Assembly: GCA_041166085.1 (NCBI GenBank)
Contig: JBEEFP010000081.1
Coordinates: forward strand, 1-64,000
Reading direction: 5' to 3'
Length of the DNA stretch: 64,000 nt
Origin: JBEEFP01 sp041166085
GTDB lineage: Bacteria > Actinomycetota > Acidimicrobiia > Acidimicrobiales > JAFATL01
A program made the position numbers and the translations under genes. Positions 57,579 to 64,000 of the stretch are shown here, one piece after another; the first letter of the stretch is position 1, and every line of letters begins with the position of its first letter. Below the pieces are notes generated by a model. The model had not been told where the DNA came from. It saw only the letters and a program-made list of their open reading frames with translations, and ran no database searches.

Positions 57579-59465
57579 ATGGCCCGACAGTCAGAGCGCG
57601 TCTACAACGACAGATACGAGGTCCTCAGGCCCATCGCGCGCGGCGGGATGGCTGAGGTGTACCTGGCACGCGACCAGCTGCTCGACCGGCCCGTCGCGCT
57701 CAAGGTGCTCTTCCCGGAGTTGGCCACCGACCCGTCGTTCGTCGAGCGCTTCCGTCGCGAAGCGCAAGCCGCCGCCAACCTGAGCCACCCCAACATCATC
57801 TCCGTCTACGACTGGGGCGAAGAGGGTGGCGCCTACTTCATCGTCATGGAGTACGTCGACGGTCAACCCCTGTCCAACATCCTCCGGTCCGAGGGGCCGC
57901 TCCTTCCCGACCGCGCTGCGGCCATCGGCGCCAGCGTGGCCGCGGCGCTCGCCTTCGCCCATCGCAACGGCGTCGTGCACCGTGACGTGAAGCCCGGCAA
58001 CATCCTCATCGACGCCCACGATCAGGTGAAGATCGGCGACTTCGGGATCGCGAGAGCGGCCAGCGCCAAGGAGAACCTCACGCAGACCGGCGCGGTGATG
58101 GGCACGGCCACCTACTTCTCCCCGGAGCAGGCCCAGGGCCTGTCGGTCGACCCGCGCAGCGACGTGTACGCCCTCGGTGTCGTGCTCTTCGAGATGGTCG
58201 CTGGGCGACCGCCGTTCCAAGGCGACAACCCGGTGTCGGTGGCGTACAAGCACGTGCGCGAAGAGCCGCCGGCCCTGCGCGAGCTGAGCCCGGGCGTCCC
58301 CGCCGCATTCGCGTCCATCGTCGAGATGGCCATGGCGAAGTCGCCGGCCGATCGCTACGCGAGCGCGGAGGACCTGCGCGGCGACCTGCTCCGTTTCCGG
58401 CAGGGACGGCCGGTCACCGCGGCCTCGGCGCGTCGTCCCGCTGCCACCGCGGCGATGGCCGCGACGTCGATGCAGCCTGCCGCCGACGGAACACGGGCCA
58501 TGCCTGCGACCACGACCGCGGTCGCGGCAGTCGACCAACGCAAGACGTCGACGTACGTGGTGCTCCTCTTCGTGATGCTCGGGCTGCTCGCCATCCTGCT
58601 CTTCCTGCTCGGCCGGTCACTCGACCTGTTCGGCTCGAGCGGCGGCGGCCAGGTGCCCGTGCCCAATGTCATCGGCCAGCCCGCCGACCAGGCCACCGCG
58701 CAGCTCAAGAGCGCGGGGCTCAGTCCCAAGACCCAGTTCGAGCAGAACGACGGCACGCCGAACGTCGTCTTCGGTCAGGACCCGCAGGCCGGCACGAAGA
58801 TCAAACGGGGTGGCGACGTCACCATCCGCGTCAGCAAGGGTCCGGGCGCGGTCAAGGTCCCCAACGTGGTGGGCAAGAAGCTCGCCGACGCGCAGCGCAT
58901 CCTGGAGGAGGCGGGCGGGTTCCAGACCGACGTCACCCAGGAGGCCGACGACACCGTGCCGGTGGGCACCGTCACCAAGCAGGACCCCGCCAGCGGCGAC
59001 GACGCTCCCAAGGGCGCGACCATCAACCTCACCGTTTCCAGCGGGAAGCAGAAGGTCGCGGTACCCGACGAGCGCGGCAAGGACGTCGATGTCGCCGCCA
59101 ACGAGTTGGGCCAGGCCGGGTTCAAGACGGCCCGGCAGCAAGAGGCATCCGACACCGTGGCCGACGGCAAGGTCATCCGTACGTCACCTGCGCCGGGGAC
59201 CCCCCTCGAGCGCGGGTCCACCGTGACCCTCGTCGTCTCTTCCGGCCCCGCTCAGCCCACGCAGGTGACGGTGCCCGACGTCATCGGCCAGTCCGAGAAC
59301 AGCGCCACCGCCGAGCTGCAGGCGGCCGGATTCAAGGTCAAGACGCAGGAGGTGCTCGTCACCGACGCGGCCGACGACGGCCTCGTGCAGGATCAGAGCC
59401 CCAACGCCGGCACCAAGGCCGACGAGGGCTCGACCGTCACCATCACGGTCGGCAAGGCTCCCTAG
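57579..59465 (+). CDS. pknB: Ser/Thr protein kinase with four PASTA domains
   Basis: The 628-residue product has a kinase domain with glycine-rich loop near 17-28 (IARGGMAEVYLARD), VAVAL-Lys near 43, VVHRDVKPGN near 131-140, GDFGIARA near 152-159 and a GTATYFSPEQ activation end. One membrane helix lies near 325-346. Four extracellular PASTA repeats start VPVPNVIGQ, VKVPNVVGK, VAVPDERGK and VTVPDVIGQ. It senses muropeptides and controls wall growth. It shares its last TAG with the minus-strand TrpG-type gene through a CTAG. Confidence 0.97.
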   Translation: MARQSERVYNDRYEVLRPIARGGMAEVYLARDQLLDRPVALKVLFPELATDPSFVERFRREAQAAANLSHPNIISVYDWGEEGGAYFIVMEYVDGQPLSNILRSEGPLLPDRAAAIGASVAAALAFAHRNGVVHRDVKPGNILIDAHDQVKIGDFGIARAASAKENLTQTGAVMGTATYFSPEQAQGLSVDPRSDVYALGVVLFEMVAGRPPFQGDNPVSVAYKHVREEPPALRELSPGVPAAFASIVEMAMAKSPADRYASAEDLRGDLLRFRQGRPVTAASARRPAATAAMAATSMQPAADGTRAMPATTTAVAAVDQRKTSTYVVLLFVMLGLLAILLFLLGRSLDLFGSSGGGQVPVPNVIGQPADQATAQLKSAGLSPKTQFEQNDGTPNVVFGQDPQAGTKIKRGGDVTIRVSKGPGAVKVPNVVGKKLADAQRILEEAGGFQTDVTQEADDTVPVGTVTKQDPASGDDAPKGATINLTVSSGKQKVAVPDERGKDVDVAANELGQAGFKTARQQEASDTVADGKVIRTSPAPGTPLERGSTVTLVVSSGPAQPTQVTVPDVIGQSENSATAELQAAGFKVKTQEVLVTDAADDGLVQDQSPNAGTKADEGSTVTITVGKAP

Positions 59466-60049
59466 ACAGCCGCGCCAGCGCGCTGCAGGAAGTTCCGCAG
59501 CAGCTGGTGGCCCCCGACGGTCAGGATGGACTCGGGGTGGAACTGCACGCCCTCGATGGGGAGCTCACGGTGGCGCAGGCCCATGATGGTGCCGTCTTCG
59601 GACTCTGCCGAGACCTCGAGCACGTCGGGGAGGCTGTCGCGTTCGACGACGAGCGAGTGGTAGCGCGTCGCCTCGAACGGTTCCGGGAGGCCCGCGAACA
59701 CGCCCTTGCCGTCGTGGGTGATCCACGACGTCTTGCCGTGCATGATCACCGGCGCCCGGCCCACCCGTCCGCCGAAGACCTGGCCGATGCACTGGTGCCC
59801 GAGGCACACGCCGAGCACCGGCACCTCGGCACCCATCTCGCGGATGACCTCGTTGCTGATCCCGGCGTCCTCGGGGCGACCCGGTCCGGGAGAGATGAGA
59901 ATGGCATCAGGGCGCAGGCTGCGGATTTCCGCAAGGCTGAGGGCATCGTGCCGATACACCAAGGGGCTGGCACCCAGTTCCCCGACGTATTGGACGAGGT
60001 TGTAGACGAAGGAGTCGTAGTTGTCGACGACGAGCACCCGGGCTCCCAT
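59462..60049 (-). CDS. trpG: Anthranilate/aminodeoxychorismate synthase glutamine amidotransferase subunit
   Basis: The 195-residue product is a class-I glutaminase with nucleophile C82 in LGVCLGHQ and H171/E173 in VQFHPES. The conserved GPGRPEDAG and MHGKTSWITHDGKGVF segments fit TrpG/PabA, and no separate synthase subunit is next to it, so trpG versus pabA cannot be separated. It is convergent with pknB, with a shared CTAG at the two stops. ATG 60049 chosen as the family start. Confidence 0.92.
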   Translation of the reverse strand: MGARVLVVDNYDSFVYNLVQYVGELGASPLVYRHDALSLAEIRSLRPDAILISPGPGRPEDAGISNEVIREMGAEVPVLGVCLGHQCIGQVFGGRVGRAPVIMHGKTSWITHDGKGVFAGLPEPFEATRYHSLVVERDSLPDVLEVSAESEDGTIMGLRHRELPIEGVQFHPESILTVGGHQLLRNFLQRAGAAV

Positions 60050-60075
60050 AACGGTGCGAGGGTAGCGGCGACGCC

Positions 60076-60912
60076 GTGAGTCCTCGACCCGGTTCCCTGG
60101 CCGATCGGCTGTCGTCGTCGATCTGCGTGCTCGCGGTCGAGGACGAGCCCGACATCGCCGGGCTCCTCGGCGCCTTCTTCCGTGCGTCGGGTCTCGGGCT
60201 CGAGCACGTCGACCCCAGCGGCACGGCGGCGGTCCTCGAAGCCATCGGCGAGTACGCACCAAGGTGCGTCCTCCTCGACCTGAACCTGGCCGGGTTCTCC
60301 GGGCTCGAGGTGCTCGAAGCCATCCGCGCCCACCCCCTGCATCGCAACCTCCCGGTGCTGGTGGTCACCGCCGACAACCGCCCGGTGACCCGGCAACGGG
60401 CCGAGCAGCTGGGCGCCACCGGCTTCGTCGCCAAACCGTTCAGCGTGAGCGAGCTCTTCGACCAGGTCATGGCGCTGGCGGAGGCCACCCCTGCTCCCGC
60501 TCCTGCTCCGCGGCCGCGGGAGCGGGCGGAAGTGGCGAGCAGCGGCGACATACAGGCCGAGCTGGCGACGGTGCTGGGCCGAGCGAAGCGCGCCGGTACG
60601 CCGGCGAGCTTCGTGCTGGTGCGGGTCGGAGCGAGCGAGGCGGCCGTCCTGGAGACGTTGCGCGACCGCCTGCCCGACGCCGTCATCGGGCGCAGCGGAC
60701 CCGACGAGATCGCTGTCATCCTCACCGGCATGAACGCGGGCGCGGCGGCTGCCGCACTTGCTCGCCACCTCCCGGAATGTGGCGACGACGTGCGGGCGGG
60801 CGTCGCCGACGCGCCGACCCACGCCACCACACCCGACCAGCTCTACATGGCCGCCGACGCGGCCCTCGCCGAGGCCATCGAGCGCGCCGCTCCGGTCGTC
60901 GCTGCTCGCTGA
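60076..60912 (+). CDS. Response regulator with receiver and degenerate diguanylate-cyclase-like domain
   Basis: The 278-residue product has a receiver (VEDEPDI near 21-27, phospho-Asp in VLLDLNLAGFSG near 66-69, Lys in GFVAKPFS near 117) and a C-terminal region (about 155-278) with a GGDEF-like fold shape (IGRSGPDEIAVILTG) in which the GGDEF motif itself is replaced by SGPDE. The second domain is therefore likely non-catalytic and may bind nucleotides or partners. GTG start at 60076, divergent from the TrpG-type gene with 26 bases. Confidence 0.78.
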   Translation: MSPRPGSLADRLSSSICVLAVEDEPDIAGLLGAFFRASGLGLEHVDPSGTAAVLEAIGEYAPRCVLLDLNLAGFSGLEVLEAIRAHPLHRNLPVLVVTADNRPVTRQRAEQLGATGFVAKPFSVSELFDQVMALAEATPAPAPAPRPRERAEVASSGDIQAELATVLGRAKRAGTPASFVLVRVGASEAAVLETLRDRLPDAVIGRSGPDEIAVILTGMNAGAAAAALARHLPECGDDVRAGVADAPTHATTPDQLYMAADAALAEAIERAAPVVAAR

Positions 60913-60920
60913 CCGTTCAC

Positions 60921-61010
60921 ACTCGCTCGCTTGCAAGCTGCGCTCGCTGATGTGCGATGGGGCCCCGCACAATCCACCTGCGCTGACAGTTCAGCTCAGC
61001 CCCCCATCGC
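60921..61010 (-). repeat. Dyad-plus-GCGAG repeat element, copy 2 (reverse)
   Basis: On the minus strand GCGATGGGG and CCCCATCGC (61010-61002 and 60962-60954) are followed by CATCAGCGAGCGCAGC and AAGCGAGCGAG. This matches copy 1 (56032-56097) in order and sequence with a longer loop. It lies in the intergenic region between the receiver gene and DUF881 gene. Confidence 0.6.
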
Positions 61011-61037
61011 GGCTGCTCCGAGGGCCGCATTGTCGAT

Positions 61038-61742
61038 TCAGCTCGCGGGTCGGGCGTATCGCAGCGCCGTACTCCCGCGGTAGGCGGGGACGTCGAGGGC
61101 GGCGAGGCGCGAAGCGGAGAAGCGGATCCCGAAGGAGTCAGCGTCGGCGTGCAGGCGGCGCACGAGGGGGTCGGCGTCGAAGCGGTCCTTGTCGGCAGCG
61201 ATGGCCGAGATCACGTACGGCGGCGAGTGCACGGTGCCGTTCAACAACAGCGTGTTGCCGACACAGAGGATGGCACTGGTGCCGACCAGGCGTTGGCCGT
61301 TGATGGCCACCGCCTCCGCTCCCGCCCGCCAGAGCGCGTTCACCGCCGCCTGCACGTCCTGCGAGTGGATGACGAGGTCGTTCACGTTGCCGGTGGGTGC
61401 CTCGTCGAGCAGGGAGTCGTCGAGCGTCACCTTCACGCCCGGCCCGCGGAGCGGGACGAGCCCGGCGGTGAGCGTCGCCTTGTCGAGTCGGCCCGTGCGC
61501 GCCGTCGCTCCCGCCTCCCGGCTGCCCGCTTGGGCGACGAGGGCGTCGACCCTGGCCCGCAGGGTGTCGACCTCGTGGCGGAGGCGGGCGGTCGTCGTCT
61601 GCTGGCGCTCGATGAGTGCCGCGAGCCGGTAGCGACCCGGCAGGCGCGCCTCTGGACTCGGCGGCCGGGCGCGCAGCGCCACCGCTGCGAGGAACCCGAG
61701 GAGGACGCACGCGACGGCGAACAGGAGGCCGGAACGGCGCAC
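61038..61742 (-). CDS. DUF881 family membrane-anchored protein
   Basis: The 234-residue product has an N-terminal membrane helix (GLLFAVACVLLGFLAAVALRA) and the DUF881 extracytoplasmic domain: GPGVKVTLDDSL near 110, LVIHSQDVQAAVNALWRAGAEAVAINGQRLVGTSAILCVGNTLLLNG, ending with a tyrosine-rich PAYRGSTALRYARP. DUF881 proteins are often found near division genes in Actinobacteria. GTG start at 61742, 17 bases from the divergent crgA. Confidence 0.88.
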   Translation of the reverse strand: MRRSGLLFAVACVLLGFLAAVALRARPPSPEARLPGRYRLAALIERQQTTTARLRHEVDTLRARVDALVAQAGSREAGATARTGRLDKATLTAGLVPLRGPGVKVTLDDSLLDEAPTGNVNDLVIHSQDVQAAVNALWRAGAEAVAINGQRLVGTSAILCVGNTLLLNGTVHSPPYVISAIAADKDRFDADPLVRRLHADADSFGIRFSASRLAALDVPAYRGSTALRYARPAS

Positions 61743-61759
61743 GGCGCTATTCTCCCCGC

Positions 61760-62041
61760 ATGCCCCGGCGAGCGCCACGCGGCGGGCGAGTCACGGCCAA
61801 GCAGAGCGGGCCCGCGACGCCGTCCGGCCGGTACACGCCGCCGATCCCCCGCGAGGTGAAGGTCAGCCCGCGCTGGGTGCCGGTGTTGATGTTCACGCTG
61901 CTCCTTGCCGGCCTGCTCGTCATCATCCTCAACTACCTGGGTGTCATGCCCACCAAGTCGGGCGACGCCAGCAACTGGTACCTGCTGCTGGGCCTGGGGC
62001 TCATCACCGGGGGCTTCATCACCGCCACCGGGTACCGGTAG
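61760..62041 (+). CDS. crgA: Cell division protein CrgA
   Basis: The 93-residue product has the CrgA layout: a basic N-terminal tail (RYTPPIPREVKVSPRWVPVL), then two membrane helices (VLMFTLLLAGLLVIILNYLGV and NWYLLLGLGLITGGFITATGYR). CrgA recruits division proteins and modulates FtsZ/PbpB in Actinobacteria. ATG 61760; an internal GTG at 61790 is possible. It lies 2.3 kb from pknB, separated by trpG, a receiver gene and DUF881. Confidence 0.88.
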   Translation: MPRRAPRGGRVTAKQSGPATPSGRYTPPIPREVKVSPRWVPVLMFTLLLAGLLVIILNYLGVMPTKSGDASNWYLLLGLGLITGGFITATGYR

Positions 62042-62051
62042 CCCGGGTTAC

Positions 62052-62079
62052 GGGAGAGTTACACGGGTGTGACTCTCCC
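62052..62079. terminator. Hairpin between crgA and zinc-ribbon-like gene
   Basis: GGGAGAGTTACAC (62052-62064) and GTGTGACTCTCCC (62067-62079) pair over 13 bases with one G-T wobble and a tight 2-base loop. Located between two convergent genes. Confidence 0.65.
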
Positions 62080-62111
62080 CAGCCTTGTCCACAGCCTGGG
62101 GAGAAGTTCCT

Positions 62112-62357
62112 TCACTCCGGTGTGGTCGTGAGCTCCATGGTCTCCATGCAGTGGCGCGGTGGGTCGGGCTCCTGTTCGGCTGCCGCCGTCATGCGCACCT
62201 CGGCCCCGCAGACCGCGCAGCGGTAGCGCAGGTTCACCTTCCGCAGCTCCCCCGGAGGCGGCGGCTCCGGGACGGGCGTGGCCAAAGCCCGCAGGATGGC
62301 GATGCCGACCCGCATGACCACGATCACGATCAGCACGGAGACGATCAGCTTCAGCAT
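62112..62357 (-). CDS. Small membrane protein with a Cys-rich zinc-ribbon-like domain
   Basis: The 81-residue product has one N-terminal helix (MLKLIVSVLIVIVVMRVGIA) and a soluble part with CAVCGAEVRMTAAAEQEPDPPRHC, in which the C-x2-C and a later Cys/His could bind zinc. ATG 62357 is used; a longer reading from 62453 exists. Convergent with crgA. No named family known to me. Confidence 0.6.
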   Translation of the reverse strand: MLKLIVSVLIVIVVMRVGIAILRALATPVPEPPPPGELRKVNLRYRCAVCGAEVRMTAAAEQEPDPPRHCMETMELTTTPE

Positions 62358-62451
62358 CGGACTCGACAAAGCGTACCGGCATGCCGCGTTTGCGCCCCTT
62401 GCACCCGTAGCCGGACGGCGAAGGCCGTGGGACCATGGCGGCGTGCTCGGC

Positions 62452-63645
62452 ATGCGTCACCGCGACGCGACGGCAGGGGAGCGTCTCGAACGCCTCCTCG
62501 AGTTCCAGACGCTGCTCGCGCGCGTGTCCCGCGAGATCGGCCCCGCCCTCGAGCTGCAACCCGTGCTGGCCATCGTGCTGCGAGCCATGCGGTCCCTCGT
62601 CAGCTTCCGCGGCGGCACCGTTCAGCTGGTCGAGGCGGGTGTCCTGACGATCGCGGCCGCCGACCCTCCGGTGAGCCCCGAGATGGCCTCGGCTCGTGTT
62701 CCGGTCGGGGCGGGCCTGGGTGGCCAGGTGGTGAGCAGCGGCCGCTTCGTCTACTCCGAGGACGTCCAACGCGACGAGCGCATCTCCGACGACCTGCGCC
62801 GCTCCGGCGTCGGCGCGGGGATGCGAAGCTACCTCGGCGTGCCGCTGGTGTGCTTCGGTCGGGTGATCGGTCTCGTGCAGATCGACTCAGCCGAGCCCGA
62901 CGCCTTCGACAGCGATGACCTGCACGTGCTCGAGGGCCTGGCCACCCAGGTGGCGGGTGCGATCGAAAGTGCTCGCCACAACGAGCAGGTGATGGAGCTC
63001 GAGCGCCTCAAGTCCGATTTCCTCGCACGCGTCTCACACGAGCTGCGCACGCCCCTCACGATCACGTCGGGGTTCATCAACACCCTGATCGGCTACGACG
63101 ACCGCATCGATGGCCGCCAGCGCATGCAGATGCTGCGACGCATCCAATCGGCCACCGACCGACTCGAGGCCCTCATCGACGAGCTCCTCACCGTCACCCA
63201 GTTCGAAGCGGGCGCCCTCGAGCCCCAGCCCCACGTCATCGACTTGCGTGACCTGCTGCACGAGGTCCGGGGCCGGGCGGTGGAACCCGAGCTCGTGGCC
63301 GTCCGCTGCCCGGACGGGCTGCAGCTCACGGTCGATCCCCGCCTGCTGCGCCACGCCCTCACGCTCCTGCTCGACAACGCCCTCAAGTACGCGGGTGACG
63401 CCGAGCTGCGCGCCGGCGTCGACGACGGCGGGCGGGTCGTCGTCGAGGTCACCGACCACGGCCCGGGCGTCCCGCCGGAGCTTGGCGAGCGCGTCTTCGA
63501 GCGGTTCATGCGTGGCGACCACACCGCTCCCGGCATGGGACTGGGTCTGCCCCTCGTGCGCACCCTCGCCATCGGCCTGATGGCGGGCGTCACCCTCGAG
63601 GACATGCCCGGCGGCGGCGCCTGCTTCCGCCTCACCTTCGTCTAG
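62452..63645 (+). CDS. Soluble GAF-domain histidine kinase
   Basis: The 397-residue product has a GAF domain (about 25-175: RVPVGAGLGGQVVSSGRF, MRSYLGVPLVCFGRVIGLVQIDS), HisKA (LARVSHELRTPLTITSGF near 195) and HATPase (LLDNALKYAGD near 308, DHGPGVPPELGERVFERF near 337, PGMGLGLPLVRTLA near 363). A GTG three codons upstream (62443) could also start. Followed by a strong hairpin and convergent with a thiolase gene. Partner receiver unknown; the receiver protein at 60076-60912 is the nearest orphan. Confidence 0.88.
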   Translation: MRHRDATAGERLERLLEFQTLLARVSREIGPALELQPVLAIVLRAMRSLVSFRGGTVQLVEAGVLTIAAADPPVSPEMASARVPVGAGLGGQVVSSGRFVYSEDVQRDERISDDLRRSGVGAGMRSYLGVPLVCFGRVIGLVQIDSAEPDAFDSDDLHVLEGLATQVAGAIESARHNEQVMELERLKSDFLARVSHELRTPLTITSGFINTLIGYDDRIDGRQRMQMLRRIQSATDRLEALIDELLTVTQFEAGALEPQPHVIDLRDLLHEVRGRAVEPELVAVRCPDGLQLTVDPRLLRHALTLLLDNALKYAGDAELRAGVDDGGRVVVEVTDHGPGVPPELGERVFERFMRGDHTAPGMGLGLPLVRTLAIGLMAGVTLEDMPGGGACFRLTFV

Positions 63646-63650
63646 ACGCG

Positions 63651-63699
63651 TCTCGGGTGCGGTACCGCGTGCCCTGTGCACGCGGTACCGCACCCGAGA
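63651..63699. terminator. Perfect 22-bp hairpin between convergent kinase and thiolase
   Basis: Arms 63651-63672 and 63678-63699 are exact reverse complements with a 5-base loop. It lies 5 bases after the kinase stop and 22 bases before the thiolase stop, so it probably terminates both. Confidence 0.75.
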
Positions 63700-63721
63700 G
63701 AGTGCTTTGGGCCCAGCGAGA

Positions 63722-64000
63722 TCAGCCGAGGCGCTCGATGATGGTGGCGTTGGCCATGCCGCCGCCCTCACACATCGTCTGCAGGCCGTAGCGGCCGCCG
63801 GTGCGCTCGAGCTCGTTCACGAGCGTGGCCAGCAGCTTGGCGCCCGAGCACCCGAGCGGGTGGCCGAGGGCGATGGCGCCGCCGTTGACGTTGACCTTGC
63901 TCATGTCGGGGCTGAGCTCCTTCTCCCACGCGAGCACGACGGAGGCGAAGGCCTCGTTGATCTCGGTGATGTCGATGTCGGCCATGGTGAGCTTGGCCCG
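63722..64000 (-). CDS. Thiolase, 3' part (gene continues past the right end)
   Basis: The window holds the C-terminal ~92 residues of an acetyl-CoA C-acyltransferase: DITEINEAFASVVLAWEKEL, NVNGGAIALGHPLGCSGAK (catalytic His) and LQTMCEGGGMANATII (catalytic Cys). The gene's start lies beyond position 64000. It differs from the thiolase at 4419-5603 in the C-terminal motif (CEGGGMA versus CGGGGQG), so it is another paralogue. Confidence 0.92.
   Translation of the reverse strand, partial: RAKLTMADIDITEINEAFASVVLAWEKELSPDMSKVNVNGGAIALGHPLGCSGAKLLATLVNELERTGGRYGLQTMCEGGGMANATIIERLG

Overview
The window is very GC-rich DNA from an Actinomycetota bacterium. Diagnostic features are the cell-wall/Ser-Thr-kinase block fhaA-fhaB-pstP-rodA-pbpA-pknB beside a TrpG/PabA gene and crgA, GTG starts in abundance, and a Bacillus/actinobacterial-type LexA box (GAAC-N4-GTTC). 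The lack of a pknA gene, the altered position of crgA and the general gene content suggest a deep-branching class such as Acidimicrobiia. That placement is inference, not shown directly.

Layout. 25-4332 is a five-gene minus-strand operon: medium-chain dehydrogenase, methylmalonyl-CoA epimerase, amidohydrolase, DUF1028 and 5'-3' exonuclease. It diverges from a thiolase (4419-5603). 5679-8520 holds recR, a YbaB/EbfC protein, dnaX and the SRP RNA. 8556-12508 holds two tRNA-Ser genes with look-alike hairpins, a caspase-like secreted protein, tadA and an ABC exporter. 12483-17675 is a two-component cluster (two histidine kinases, one response regulator) with a cupredoxin lipoprotein and an MBL hydrolase. 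17753-22235 holds a membrane protein, a cyclic-nucleotide-binding protein, a GCS2-type ligase and an N-acyl-D-amino-acid-deacylase-like amidohydrolase behind a palindromic operator. 22223-24845 is modABC. 24999-36141 holds a fatty-acid desaturase with a TetR-type operator, a haem-oxygenase-like diiron enzyme with a glycosyltransferase, pirin, an intradiol dioxygenase-like protein, a GH3 glycosidase, an ECF sigma factor with a convergent STAS gene, dinB under an SOS box, and a serine hydrolase.

36191-44712 is an 8.5-kb genomic island. It is bounded by a perfect 45-bp direct repeat made of the 3' part of tRNA-Arg(ACG), and the intact tRNA lies at the right end. It carries two short operons, CocE-type secreted hydrolase + giant LuxR/adenylate-cyclase/ATPase regulator and SnoaL-like protein + secreted BNR protein. 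Each operon is preceded by the same palindrome (TCCCCCA-N2-TGGGG(G)A) at the same distance from its start codon. A vapBC module sits at the right end. No integrase is visible. This self-contained regulon is the best candidate for an undescribed system here.

44888-52357 holds a DUF5522 protein, two more tRNA-Ser genes, larBC, a cupin, a sortase-anchored ice-binding-type (DUF3494) protein behind an unusually AT-rich promoter region, an alpha/beta-hydrolase-adenylate cyclase fusion, and tRNA-Leu. 52358-62041 is the growth/division kinase block. 62112 to the end holds a small zinc-ribbon-like membrane protein, a GAF histidine kinase and the 3' part of a second thiolase.

Two structural themes run through the window. 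One is pervasive four-base start/stop overlaps (12 cases), which implies translationally coupled operons. The other is long, nearly perfect inverted repeats between genes, some of which form a recognisable family.
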